From Burkholderia sp. L27(2015) (GTDB lineage Bacteria; Pseudomonadota; Gammaproteobacteria; Burkholderiales; Burkholderiaceae), in assembly GCF_009765705.1 (NCBI RefSeq), contig NZ_LMUX01000009.1, positions 427,269 to 491,268 of the forward strand: 64,000 bases of DNA. Direction: 5' to 3'. A program made the translations under genes and the position numbers. Positions 43,301-51,886 of the stretch are shown here, piece by piece (positions within the stretch are counted from its first letter, which is position 1; the number at the start of each line of letters is the position of its first letter). The notes beneath the pieces are model-generated. The model was not told the DNA's origin. It ran no database searches and saw nothing but the letters and a program-made list of their open reading frames with translations.

Positions 43301-43473
43301 GGATTGCGCTCATGCCTAATCGTTTCGAGCGGTACGAATTATCGCTTATCGCTTCGCGGCGATTAGTTCGCTCTGGGAAGGGATTGTTGAATGGAAGAAT
43401 TCTCAGCCAGGCCGGCTATTTTCACCAGCGCCTCAGTGACGATCTGTTTTGACGTGCCGGGAAGCAAAAAGAC

Positions 43474-43518
43474 CACCCCAAAGGTTGGATGGGTGTCCAA
43501 CTTTTGGGGTGCTGTTCA
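43474..43518. mobile_element. Two facing IS150-type terminal repeats forming a long hairpin
   Basis: A 16-bp stem (43474-43489 with 43496-43511, one G-T mismatch) surrounds a 6-nt loop. The right arm, extended to 43518 and read on the minus strand, is TGAACAGCACCCC followed by AAAAGTTGGACA, an IS150-group terminal repeat. The left arm is a second copy in opposite orientation. It mirrors the end at 41069, so the two outward ends bracket about 2.45 kb. No matching target duplication was seen. Confidence 0.5.
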
Positions 43519-43587
43519 GTTTCGCGGAGGCGTCTCTATGTCTGAGCAAGCTCGCCGTGGCAACCTTGCCGGCATCTACCGCAGCGC

Positions 43588-44016
43588 TTAGCTGGCGTCG
43601 TGGCCAAACGCGAAAATGTTGTTCTTCGAGTTCGAAGCGACGTTCACGCCATGCTTGACTGCGGCGCGCGACACGCTGACGTTGCTCTGGCCCAATTCCG
43701 GGTAGGTCGTATCTTCGTTGCCGGTGCGGCCAGCGACTTGTTCCGATTGAATCAGCTCGGCACGCACTTGAGCACGCGATTCGCCTGCGCCGCTTTGAGC
43801 CAGTACCGGGTACGTGGTGTCTTCGTTCGTGTTGCGGCTTGCGACTTGGTTCGATTGGATCAGGTCCGCACGTACTTGAGCGCGAGTAAGCGTACTCGGC
43901 GTGCTCGTGCCAACCAGTGCATTGACGTCGTCACCGACGTGAGCGTTACCAGCGAATGCGGGGGTAGCGATTACAGCGCTCGAGAACAACAGGGCAGCCA
44001 AAAGTTTCGTGTTCAT
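43588..44016 (-). CDS. Exported DUF4148 protein with a duplicated motif
   Basis: A 142-residue secreted protein: signal peptide 1-22 (ATPAFA), then two copies of an approximately 33-residue unit, LTRAQVRADLIQSNQVASR ... NEDTTYPVLAQS and ESRAQVRAELIQSEQVAGR ... NEDTTYPELGQS, and a short tail. The R-A-Q-V-x-A-E/D-L unit defines DUF4148, a family largely confined to Burkholderiales and often induced in host or stress conditions. Its function is unknown. It stands alone just right of the accessory island. Confidence 0.85.
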   Translation of the reverse strand: MNTKLLAALLFSSAVIATPAFAGNAHVGDDVNALVGTSTPSTLTRAQVRADLIQSNQVASRNTNEDTTYPVLAQSGAGESRAQVRAELIQSEQVAGRTGNEDTTYPELGQSNVSVSRAAVKHGVNVASNSKNNIFAFGHDAS

Positions 44017-44271
44017 TTTAATACTCCAGTCATCGTTATTTTTAGATGGGGACGTCAGCGAGGGAGGTTTCCGTTTGCTGCGTCGACAGAACCCATGGTA
44101 GAGATTCGATGACCGAAGATTAAGAGGGAACGATGGAATGAATTATTGCGGATTCCGTTTCAATCGGAAGAGGTAACGCCCGTTACCCCCTTGCCGTAAG
44201 GCGTTACGACCGAGTGCGAGCAGTATCGAAGGTGATTATGCCAGTTTTAGTAATAGTCTATTGCGCGAGTG

Positions 44272-44305
44272 CAGTTCAACGGAGTGGGCCGTTCGGCCCG
44301 AACTG
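44272..44305. repeat. Nested inverted repeat downstream of the HPF-like gene
   Basis: Outer arms CAGTTC (44272-44277) and GAACTG (44300-44305) enclose an inner stem GGGCC-gttc-GGCCC (44286-44299). It lies 24 bp past the stop of the minus-strand HPF-like gene. There is no T-run after it on the minus strand, so it may be a processing or stability hairpin rather than an intrinsic terminator. Confidence 0.4.
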
Positions 44306-44328
44306 AGTTCTGCACTTACGCGTGACAG

Positions 44329-44760
44329 TTAGGCGTGACCGGTGTCGGCTATGGATTCGTCGCCGTCGAGGGCCGTGGGCGGTTCTTCTCCGTCCAAGGC
44401 TGCGGGCGCCGCGGCTGCAAGGGTCGCTTGGGCTACGCCCTGGGGGCGCTGTTTGTTGAATTTGCCGATGGCATGATCGACCGCGGCGGAGAGTTTGCTG
44501 CAAGCGTGCTGAATGGCTTGATGGAGCGTTTGGGCATGATCGGTCACGGTAACGGGGTTGAGGCCGGCCACACGAGCCTCCATCATGCAGCGCTTGTCGG
44601 CGGCCCCCGCTTTCTCGCCGTTCTCGTCGTTTAAATGAACTTCGACCCTCGTTATCCTGCCGTGAAAATGCGCCAGCGCTGCAGTGACGGCCGTTTCTAC
44701 GTGAACCGTCAAGCCTTCCCGTCCGACGATGTGGTGATCGCTATTGACTTGAATTTTCAT
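44329..44760 (-). CDS. HPF/RaiA-like ribosome-associated protein
   Basis: A 143-residue protein with a beta-alpha-beta-beta-beta-alpha hibernation-factor fold (about 1-105: MKIQVNSDHHIVGREGLTVHVETAV, ITRVEVHLNDENGEKAGAADKRCMMEAR, HQAIQHACSKLSAAVDHAIGK). A 35-residue Ala/acidic tail follows. This divergent short form differs from canonical HPF encoded near rpoN and is frequent in Burkholderia accessory loci. It may bind idle ribosomes under stress. Confidence 0.75.
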   Translation of the reverse strand: MKIQVNSDHHIVGREGLTVHVETAVTAALAHFHGRITRVEVHLNDENGEKAGAADKRCMMEARVAGLNPVTVTDHAQTLHQAIQHACSKLSAAVDHAIGKFNKQRPQGVAQATLAAAAPAALDGEEPPTALDGDESIADTGHA

Positions 44761-44865
44761 GCGTCCTCCTAGTAGGAATAACTGTTCGATCCCTGGGGGA
44801 GGAGCGCGTTCCCCGCAGGTTCAAACCATTATGCCCCTGTGGGCGATGCGCGCACAGCACCACAC

Positions 44866-45660
44866 TCAGACAGTGGCCACCAGGAATAAGCGTTTGAAGG
44901 GTAATAACGTACGGCCATCTTTGTGTTGCGGATAGAAGGGCGCGAGCGCTTGCGCGTAGGCTGCGCGAAAGGATGCGCGTTGCTCGCCCTGCAAGGCATC
45001 TAGATAGGGACGCAGGCTGGTTCCGCTGGCCCACTGCGCTACGGCGTCCTCGCCAGTCAACGCGTGCATGTAGGTCGTTTCCCAAATGTCGAGGTCTTTT
45101 ACCAAAGGTCGCAATAAATCGTAGTAGGCCCCGGGCGAGAGTATCGAATGTCGGTCAGGCACGCGCGCGAGCGCTTGAGCGTATGCAGGCGATTGCGACA
45201 GTCGCACCTGCTCCAGGCGAAATGGCGTGTCATGCATCGCGGGCATCTGCACGGCAAGGCAACCGCCCGGGCGCAGGAATGACAACAGGCGCGCAAACAG
45301 CGTTTGATGACCGCCCAACCACTGCAGCGTCGCATTCGAATAAATCAGATCGAATGCTTGGGTAGGCGCCCATGTGTCGATATCGGCATGCATGAAACGG
45401 CAGGTCGGAACGCTCGCGCGCGCGGTGTCGAGCATGCTCTCGGAGCCATCGATGCCCAGCACGTCGGCATCAGGCCAGCGTTGTTTGAGCAGTGCCGACA
45501 CGTTGCCCGCGCCGCAACCAAGATCGACCGCGGTTTGAGGCGCGCCGATAGCAACATGGGCAAGCAGATCGATAGCGGGCTTGAGTCGCTCGTTGCCAAA
45601 GCGCAGGTATTGCGAGGGGTCCCACAGATCGGTTTTCTGGTTCATGGTGGTCGAGGGCAT
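44866..45660 (-). CDS. tam: Trans-aconitate 2-methyltransferase
   Basis: A 264-residue class I SAM-dependent methyltransferase. The Tam-type opening WDPSQYLRFGNERLKPAIDLL is followed by SAM motif I VDLGCGAGNVSALL, an acidic loop GIDGSESMLD, and the FDLIYSNATLQWLGGH segment. Tam esterifies trans-aconitate, a spontaneous and inhibitory isomer of cis-aconitate. ATG 45660 and ATG 45645 are both plausible starts. It lies 37 bp after the MHS transporter on the same strand. Confidence 0.88.
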   Translation of the reverse strand: MPSTTMNQKTDLWDPSQYLRFGNERLKPAIDLLAHVAIGAPQTAVDLGCGAGNVSALLKQRWPDADVLGIDGSESMLDTARASVPTCRFMHADIDTWAPTQAFDLIYSNATLQWLGGHQTLFARLLSFLRPGGCLAVQMPAMHDTPFRLEQVRLSQSPAYAQALARVPDRHSILSPGAYYDLLRPLVKDLDIWETTYMHALTGEDAVAQWASGTSLRPYLDALQGEQRASFRAAYAQALAPFYPQHKDGRTLLPFKRLFLVATV

Positions 45661-45697
45661 GCTCAAAAGGTCGTGAGCATTTAATGGTCACAGGCAT

Positions 45698-47038
45698 TCA
45701 AACGTTGCGGGCCTCTTGATCTATGGTCGACGTATGACGCGTTTCGGGCATCACGATGTAGGTCACGAGCGAAATGGCCGCGCACAGGCTGGCGTAATAG
45801 AAGAACCACGGTTCGTGTCCGGCAGCCTTGAGCCGCAAGGCGACGAATTCAGTCGTGCCCCCCATGACCGCCGTCACGATGGCAAACGGCAGGCCCACGC
45901 CGAGCGCGCGGACTTTGGCCGGGAACAGCTCCGACTTGACCAGCCAGTGTATCGAGCTGAAGCCGCTCAGGATTCCGAGCGCGGCCAGGTTGAGCAGGAA
46001 CGCCGTGGTACCGCTGTGCGTCTCGCCCAGTGCATGCATGATCGGTATCGTGAGAAACGTGCCCCCGATACCGAAAATCATCATCACCTTGCGTCGCCCG
46101 ATCAGGTCCGACAGCAATCCATAGATGGGCTGGAACACCATGTAGATCAGCAATGCAATGGTGGCGATCAGCGTGGCCTCGTCGCGGCTGAAGCCCGAGG
46201 TGTTCACCATGTATTTTTGCAAATAGATCGTGAACGTATAGAACGCGACGGTGCCGCCGATGCTGATGCCGATGCTCCAGACGACTTCGCGGCGGTAACG
46301 CAGCAACACCACCAGCAAGCTCTCTCGAGCCGGGTCTTGGCCATGCCGCATAAACGATTCGGTCTCGGCAATGCCGCGGCGCAGGTACAGCGCGAACACC
46401 GCCAACAGGCCACCGATGAAAAACGGAATACGCCAGCCCCACGCGTCGAGCTGCGCCGGCGTCAAGACCGCGCGCTGCAGCAGCAACATCAGGCCGAGCG
46501 CCAGCAACTGTCCCATCACGACCGTCACCTGCACGAAACCGACGAAGAACCCGCGCCGGCCCGGCGGCGCCATTTCGCTCAGATAGGTTGCGCTGGTGCC
46601 GGCTTCACCGCCCATGCTGAAGCCCTGCAACAAACGGGCGAATACCAGGATGGCCGGTGCGGCGATCCCGATGGTGGCGTAGGTGGGCGTTAGCGCAATC
46701 ATCAACGAACCGAGGCTCATCATCGCCACCGACAAGCTTAAGGCGAGGCGGCGGCCGAAGCGGTCGGCCAGCGTGCCGATCAGCCAACTCCCCAGCGGGC
46801 GCACCACGTATCCGACCGAAGCGACGGCCGCCGCGTTGAGCAACTGCACCGTCATGTTGCCGCCGGGGAAAAACGCTTTGCTGAAGTAGATCGAGAAGAT
46901 CGAGTACGCGAGAAAGTCGTACCACTCGATGACGTTGCCGGCGCTGCCGCCGATGATGGAGCGCAAACGGCCCGGTGTGCGTGCCTGATTCGGCACGGTG
47001 TTGTCGTAAGTATTGCGTTTTTGTGGTGTGGTGCTCAT
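45698..47038 (-). CDS. MFS transporter, metabolite:H+ symporter (MHS) family
   Basis: A 446-residue, 12-helix carrier of the MHS family (KgtP, citrate and tricarballylate-type permeases). GSAGNVIEWYDFLAYSIFS at the first helix, the RPLGSWLIGTLADRFGRR loop and GFSMGGEAGTSATYLSEMAPPGRRG are diagnostic. It probably imports a di- or tricarboxylate, given the MmgE/PrpD gene 86 bp upstream and tam downstream. The exact substrate is not determined. Confidence 0.89.
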   Translation of the reverse strand: MSTTPQKRNTYDNTVPNQARTPGRLRSIIGGSAGNVIEWYDFLAYSIFSIYFSKAFFPGGNMTVQLLNAAAVASVGYVVRPLGSWLIGTLADRFGRRLALSLSVAMMSLGSLMIALTPTYATIGIAAPAILVFARLLQGFSMGGEAGTSATYLSEMAPPGRRGFFVGFVQVTVVMGQLLALGLMLLLQRAVLTPAQLDAWGWRIPFFIGGLLAVFALYLRRGIAETESFMRHGQDPARESLLVVLLRYRREVVWSIGISIGGTVAFYTFTIYLQKYMVNTSGFSRDEATLIATIALLIYMVFQPIYGLLSDLIGRRKVMMIFGIGGTFLTIPIMHALGETHSGTTAFLLNLAALGILSGFSSIHWLVKSELFPAKVRALGVGLPFAIVTAVMGGTTEFVALRLKAAGHEPWFFYYASLCAAISLVTYIVMPETRHTSTIDQEARNV

Positions 47039-47124
47039 GGTGTCTCCCCCCAGGTGCTACGCACGCGTGTTTGTCCCGCGTGTCTTCTCCGATATTACCG
47101 TTTGGGCTGGTGCCCGGCACGGGC

Positions 47125-48540
47125 TTAGCGCGTGCTCTTCGGCACGTTCACTAACAAGTTCACCAGCTCGGTCGCGCTGCCCATCTTGTCTGCGAGCATA
47201 ACGCGCTCGACGATTTGTTCGACCTGCGATGCCGCGAGCCGGCGCGATGCCAGTTTGCGGAATTTCGCGATGACGTCCTCGGCACTCGCAAATGAATGCT
47301 CGCTGCCGCGCGGCGTCTCTACCGTTTCGTCCAACTCGGTGCCGTCGCGTAGTCTCACCTTGACGTGCACCATATGGCGATAGACCGAACCGCGCGCAGT
47401 GATCGCGGGGTCTTCCACCACCTCGACCAATTGCGACACGCGCATGCGCTGCGCATCGGTGACTTTCTCCTCGGTGAACTGGTCGACAAAGACGTCGCCG
47501 TCGAGCAGCAAGGTCGCGACGCAATAAGGCAAGTTCAGTTGCGCCGAAACCAGGCCCTGCGGCACGTATTTCCAGCCGACATGATCGACGGTGACGCGCG
47601 AACCTTGCACGATGATGCGCTCCACGTCATCGACGCCGAACGGATGACGCGCCTGCATGTTGCGTAGCGCGTCGAGCGTGGTGTGATTGCTGCCGACGCA
47701 GGAAAAGAACTTCAAGGCGATGCGCTCGGTTTCGAAACGCTCGCCCAAGCCTGCGGTCAGTTTCGTGAGATCGAAGCGATCGGTCGAGCGCGAGAAGGTC
47801 GAGCAAAACCCGCCGTAGGGGTTTTCGAACACGTCCATGATGCCGGTGAAGCCGTCCTGCGCGAGCAGCGCGCCGTATAGGCCGCTTTGCGAGGCGCGCC
47901 CGGCATGCATGCGCTTGACCATCGCGCCGAATTGCGCAGCCATCAGCCCCGACGCTTGCGTGCCGGCGATGCCCAGCGCATGAACCGTCTGCTCGGCCGA
48001 GAGCTTGAGCGCCGCTGCCGCGCCCGCGGCCGCCGAGAACACGCCGACGGTGGCGCCCGAATGCCAGCCTTGCGCGATATGTTCCTGCCCCATGCACATG
48101 CCTACGCGCGGGCCGATTTCATAGCCGGCCACGCAGGCGGTCAGGAAATCACGCCCGGTCATTGCAGGATTGAGTTCGGCCAGCGCGAGCACTGCAGGCA
48201 ACGTAACGGCGCCCACATGCAGCACGCCGACGCGATGCACGTCGTCGAGCTCGAAACTTTGTATCAGAGTGCCGTTGATGAGTGCCGCGTGCGGCGCCGA
48301 CACGCGACGCCCGGTCCCCCATGCGGCACAGGCCGGGGTGGTATCCAGGCGGCCCAAGGTGTCGATCAGGATCCGGCTCCAGGGCAGCTCGGTGCCGAAG
48401 ATCGCGCAGCCCAGCGAGTCCAGGATCAGCAGCTTGATGCGGTCGATGACCGGCGTAGGTATGGCGTCGTAGTGCAGCGTGCTGACGAAGTCGGCGATAC
48501 CCCGGGTGTAGGGGTTCTGAAGGTGCTCGGCGTGGCTCAT
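47125..48540 (-). CDS. MmgE/PrpD family protein (2-methylcitrate dehydratase / cis-aconitate decarboxylase-like)
   Basis: A 471-residue protein of the MmgE/PrpD family: an all-helical domain (about 1-265 and the C-terminal end; LILDSLGCAIFGT, HAALINGTLIQSFELDDVH, HVGAVTLPAVLALAE) plus an alpha/beta lid domain (about 270-400; KFFSCVGSNHTTLDAL). Members dehydrate 2-methylcitrate or decarboxylate cis-aconitate. No prpB/prpC are adjacent, so a propionate role is unlikely. The transporter, tam and divergent LysR point to an aconitate-like acid. Confidence 0.87.
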   Translation of the reverse strand: MSHAEHLQNPYTRGIADFVSTLHYDAIPTPVIDRIKLLILDSLGCAIFGTELPWSRILIDTLGRLDTTPACAAWGTGRRVSAPHAALINGTLIQSFELDDVHRVGVLHVGAVTLPAVLALAELNPAMTGRDFLTACVAGYEIGPRVGMCMGQEHIAQGWHSGATVGVFSAAAGAAAALKLSAEQTVHALGIAGTQASGLMAAQFGAMVKRMHAGRASQSGLYGALLAQDGFTGIMDVFENPYGGFCSTFSRSTDRFDLTKLTAGLGERFETERIALKFFSCVGSNHTTLDALRNMQARHPFGVDDVERIIVQGSRVTVDHVGWKYVPQGLVSAQLNLPYCVATLLLDGDVFVDQFTEEKVTDAQRMRVSQLVEVVEDPAITARGSVYRHMVHVKVRLRDGTELDETVETPRGSEHSFASAEDVIAKFRKLASRRLAASQVEQIVERVMLADKMGSATELVNLLVNVPKSTR

Positions 48541-48678
48541 GGTATCGGCTATGGAGGTTGACGAGGGCAGTCAAAGAAATTTTCGATGGCCTTTGAATGC
48601 CGGGGGCCACGCGTACACGAGGCCGGGTCCTTGAGTATCGGTCCCGTACGGCACATTTGTAAATTGCCCGTTTCGTCG

Positions 48679-48705
48679 TTATTATTGCTCAGTGAGCAAT
48701 AATAA
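48679..48705. promoter_or_regulatory. 27-bp perfect palindrome in the MmgE/PrpD-LysR divergent promoter
   Basis: The 13-bp arms TTATTATTGCTCA (48679-48691) and TGAGCAATAATAA (48693-48705) flank one central base. It ends 12 bp before the LysR start codon and about 140 bp before the divergent MmgE/PrpD gene. The AT-rich symmetrical site overlaps where the LysR ribosome-binding or promoter region must be, as expected for autorepression plus divergent activation by the LysR protein. Confidence 0.7.
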
Positions 48706-48717
48706 AAGAGCGCGGTG

Positions 48718-49671
48718 ATGTCGCATTTTTCCGGTGTTGATCTCGATGGTTTGCGGGGTTTCGTCGCGGTGGCCGAGCGCGCGACTTTCCATGAGGCGGC
48801 GCTTGAACTCAACGTTTCTGCTTCGGCGTTGACGCGTCGGATCCAGCGCCTGGAGACTGCGCTGGGCGTCGCCTTGCTCGAGCGCACCACGCGGCGGGTG
48901 ACGCTTACGCCTATCGGCCAGTTATTCTTGCCGGGTGCGCAACGCGTGCTTCATGAGCTTGACGCCACGCTCAGCCGCGTGGCTGAGTCGGGCAACGCGC
49001 GGGTGGGGCAGATTACCGTTGCCTGCATCCCGACCGTGACGAATCATCTGTTGCCGCGCATTATTCGCGACTATCGCATGCGCCGGCCCGAGGTTCGCAT
49101 TCGCATGATGGAGGGCAATGTGAGTGCGGTGGCGCGCAATGTCCGGGAGGGGCTGGCCGATTTCGGACTGACCTTTATGGTCGCGCCGGACCCCGATTTT
49201 CTTTTCGACGCACTGGTCACCGACCCTTACTGCCTTGTTTGCCCGGTCGACCATCCGCTGGCGGAGCTACGGAGCGTGGAATGGAAGGATCTCAAGCCGC
49301 ATCAACTGATCATATCGGGGCGCGGCAGCGGCAACCGCATGATTCTCGATGAGGCATTGCGCAGTGTGAATTGGCAACCGGACCGGCCGGTTGAGATCGA
49401 GCATTTGACCACTTCGTTGGGCCTCGTCGAAGCGGGACTCGGCATTTCGGTCGTGCCGCAGTCGGCACTGCCGGGCGAGCCGCAATCGAGCATGGCGATA
49501 CGGCCGCTGGTCAATCCGACGGTGACGCGCACGATAGGTTTGGTCCGGCGGCGCGGCGTAACGCTTGCGCCCGTCGCACAGCAGTTTCTGCTTGCCGTGC
49601 GGCGCATGGCGCCCGGCCTTGCGCGCGAAGTCGAGGAGCGAACCGCCAGGCTGGCGCAGGCGGCCTCTTGA
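48718..49671 (+). CDS. LysR-family transcriptional regulator
   Basis: A 317-residue LTTR with the N-terminal HTH (about 5-65; LRGFVAVAERATFHEAALELNVSASALTRRIQRLETALG) and a periplasmic-binding-like effector domain (about 90-300). GTG 48715 immediately precedes the chosen ATG 48718. It is divergent from the MmgE/PrpD-MHS-tam unit and is the natural candidate for its ligand-responsive activator, binding the palindrome at 48679-48705. Confidence 0.88.
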   Translation: MSHFSGVDLDGLRGFVAVAERATFHEAALELNVSASALTRRIQRLETALGVALLERTTRRVTLTPIGQLFLPGAQRVLHELDATLSRVAESGNARVGQITVACIPTVTNHLLPRIIRDYRMRRPEVRIRMMEGNVSAVARNVREGLADFGLTFMVAPDPDFLFDALVTDPYCLVCPVDHPLAELRSVEWKDLKPHQLIISGRGSGNRMILDEALRSVNWQPDRPVEIEHLTTSLGLVEAGLGISVVPQSALPGEPQSSMAIRPLVNPTVTRTIGLVRRRGVTLAPVAQQFLLAVRRMAPGLAREVEERTARLAQAAS

Positions 49672-49699
49672 GCCGAACCGCGGCGCAAGAGCGCGCACC

Positions 49700-51346
49700 T
49701 TACCCGAACACTTCCTGACGCTCCTGCTGGTTCGCGCTTTCCAGCAATGGCGTGATATCTACCTGCTGCGTGCAACTAGGCGTCAGCACCCGCTCATACA
49801 GGCAGAAACCGGAAGGCTCCAGCGTCAACACATCGCCGCGTACCTCCGCATGCTGCGACACCACCACCCGACCGTCCGCCGAAAAACTCACTTGCCGGGC
49901 GTTATCGCTCAGGTTGAACAAGCAGCGTAACTCCTCGCCTTGCGTCAACATGCGTGAGAAGGCGAGCACGCCGCGCGGCATGTTGGTCAGGAAATGCAGC
50001 TCGCCCTCGCGTAGTTCCGGCCGGGCCTTACGCAACGCAAAAATAGCGCGCGCAAACGAAAGGGTCGAGTCGTCCTGCGTTTCCTGCTGTTCGACAGAAA
50101 GCGTCAAGTGATGCGGGTCGACCGGCAACCACGGTTCGGTCGTGCTAAAGCCGCCCCACGGCGCCTGCGAATTCCACGGCAGCGGCGTGCGGCAACCATC
50201 GCGGCCTTTGTATTTGGGCCAGAATGCCTTGCCGAACGGGTCCTGCAAGCGCTCGAACGGCACGTCCGCTTGGGGCAAGCCCAGCTCCTCACCTTGGTAC
50301 AGGCAAATCACCCCATGCATGCAGGCCAGCAGCGCCAGCATTTGCTTGGCGTGCGCCTGGGGCTCGCGTCCTTCGCCCCAGCGGGTCGCCACGCGTGCCA
50401 CGTCGTGATTGCTCAAGGCGACGCAAGCCAGGCCCGGCGCGGTGATGTGCTTTTGCAATTCGGTCAGTACATGACGCACGTGCGTTTCGGAGCGATCGCT
50501 GCGGATCAGATCGAAGCTGTAGGCCGAATGCAGTCGCCCAGAGCGCGTGTACTGCCCCATCACGGGCAGCGCGTTGTCGCCACCGACCTCGCCGACGCTG
50601 AACGCACCATACACATCGAGCAGCGTGCGCACCCGTTCGAGAAACGGCAGGACTTCGGGCCGGTATTTGTCGAACTCATGCTCTTGCCAGCCATACGGAT
50701 GCAACGCGCGCGAGCTGTCCTCGATCGGCGGATTGTCGCGCAACTCCAAATCTTGAAAGAGATGAATGCACGCATCCAGCCTGAACCCCGCGACGCCCTC
50801 CTTAAGCCAGAATTCCATCTCCGCCAGTACCTGATCCTGAACCGCCGGACAATGCAAGTTCAGGTCGGGTTGGCTGGACAGGAACGTGTGGAAAAAATAT
50901 TGGCGGCGCCCCGCATCCCATTGCCACGCCGGTCCTCCGAAGACGGACATCCAATTATTGGGCGGCGTGCCGTCGCGCTTGGGGTCGGCCCACAAATACC
51001 AGTCGTCGCGTCCTTCGCTTTTTTGCCGGCTGGCTTTGAACCACGGATGCTCGTCCGAGGTGTGCGACATCACCATGTCGACCATGATGCCCATGCCACG
51101 CTGCTTGGCTTGCGCGAGCAGAATACGAAAATCCGCCAGGGTGCCGAACATCGGATCGACATCGCGGTAATCCGCGACGTCGTAGCCGAAATCGCGCATC
51201 GGCGATTTAAAAAACGGGCCGACCCAGATCATGTCCACACCGAGGCTCTGGATGTAATCGAGCTTCGCGGTGATGCCAGGCAGATCGCCGACACCATCGT
51301 GATTGGAGTCGTTAAAGCTACGCGGATAAATTTGATAAATGATCAT
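49700..51346 (-). CDS. GH13 alpha-glucosidase
   Basis: A 548-residue cytoplasmic GH13 enzyme of the oligo-1,6-/alpha-1,4-glucosidase type. IYQIYPRSFNDSNHDGVGDLPG opens the barrel; catalytic residues are Asp191 (GFRLDACIH), Glu253 (VGEVGGD) and Asp315 (LSNHD), with a C-terminal beta domain from about 460. I start it at ATG 51346, since the frame upstream is non-homologous and Arg-rich. It would hydrolyse maltose, isomaltose or sucrose-like glucosides. No sugar transporter or regulator adjoins it. Confidence 0.88.
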   Translation of the reverse strand: MIIYQIYPRSFNDSNHDGVGDLPGITAKLDYIQSLGVDMIWVGPFFKSPMRDFGYDVADYRDVDPMFGTLADFRILLAQAKQRGMGIMVDMVMSHTSDEHPWFKASRQKSEGRDDWYLWADPKRDGTPPNNWMSVFGGPAWQWDAGRRQYFFHTFLSSQPDLNLHCPAVQDQVLAEMEFWLKEGVAGFRLDACIHLFQDLELRDNPPIEDSSRALHPYGWQEHEFDKYRPEVLPFLERVRTLLDVYGAFSVGEVGGDNALPVMGQYTRSGRLHSAYSFDLIRSDRSETHVRHVLTELQKHITAPGLACVALSNHDVARVATRWGEGREPQAHAKQMLALLACMHGVICLYQGEELGLPQADVPFERLQDPFGKAFWPKYKGRDGCRTPLPWNSQAPWGGFSTTEPWLPVDPHHLTLSVEQQETQDDSTLSFARAIFALRKARPELREGELHFLTNMPRGVLAFSRMLTQGEELRCLFNLSDNARQVSFSADGRVVVSQHAEVRGDVLTLEPSGFCLYERVLTPSCTQQVDITPLLESANQQERQEVFG

Positions 51347-51886
51347 AAATTTCAGTGTGGGCTTGCGAGATGGCTTGCATCTGCCCGGCGCATTTGCCCA
51401 GTTCAAGTAAAGGTAATAAGCCACGCGTATCCGAAACGGGACATCCAGAAAAACCCGCATCGCTAGCGGTCGGCGTCGCTCGATGCGGCGCGCACTAGCC
51501 GCAGTGGCGCAGCGGCTGGCTCTGAGCGGCACATCGATCCGGATTGGGGCGTTGTATCGCGTGTGCACTGACCCTTGAATTCTGCCTAATATATGTCGTT
51601 TTCGTGCCAAAATAGCCGCAAAGCGACGCAAATTCGAGGGTCTTTGATTTCGGTCGAAAATCCAATTGGGTTGCAACAATAGCTGAAAACCGGTTTTCTT
51701 GCAGGGGAGCGCGTCGTGCTTTTTGCGGTGCGCCCGGCGGCGTGCTTCACAGTCCTTTCACAGTCCTTTCGCGGTGCTTTCAAGGTGTTCGTGCAGTGGT
51801 GCACTCGCAGTGTTCGCGATGTTGTTCATCAGCGCGAAAGGGGTTGCACCGTCCGAATCCGTTGCGCAAGCCAAGACGAAAATAAT
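51347..51886. other. 540-bp divergent intergenic region
   Basis: It separates the minus-strand glucosidase from the plus-strand diguanylate cyclase. Both frames stay open for some distance into it, but the translations are Arg/Cys-rich and unlike either family. An AT-rich patch around 51580-51615 (CTAATATATG) is the likely promoter zone. No RNA gene or repeat was seen. Confidence 0.4.

Noticed and set aside
45716-46693. 325-codon plus-strand frame opposite the MHS transporter
   Set aside because: Gln/Arg/His-rich shadow typical of antisense GC-rich DNA; the minus strand encodes a clear MFS protein.
50108-51466. 452-codon plus-strand frame opposite the alpha-glucosidase
   Set aside because: The glucosidase has all catalytic motifs; the opposite frame is compositionally biased with no recognisable domain.
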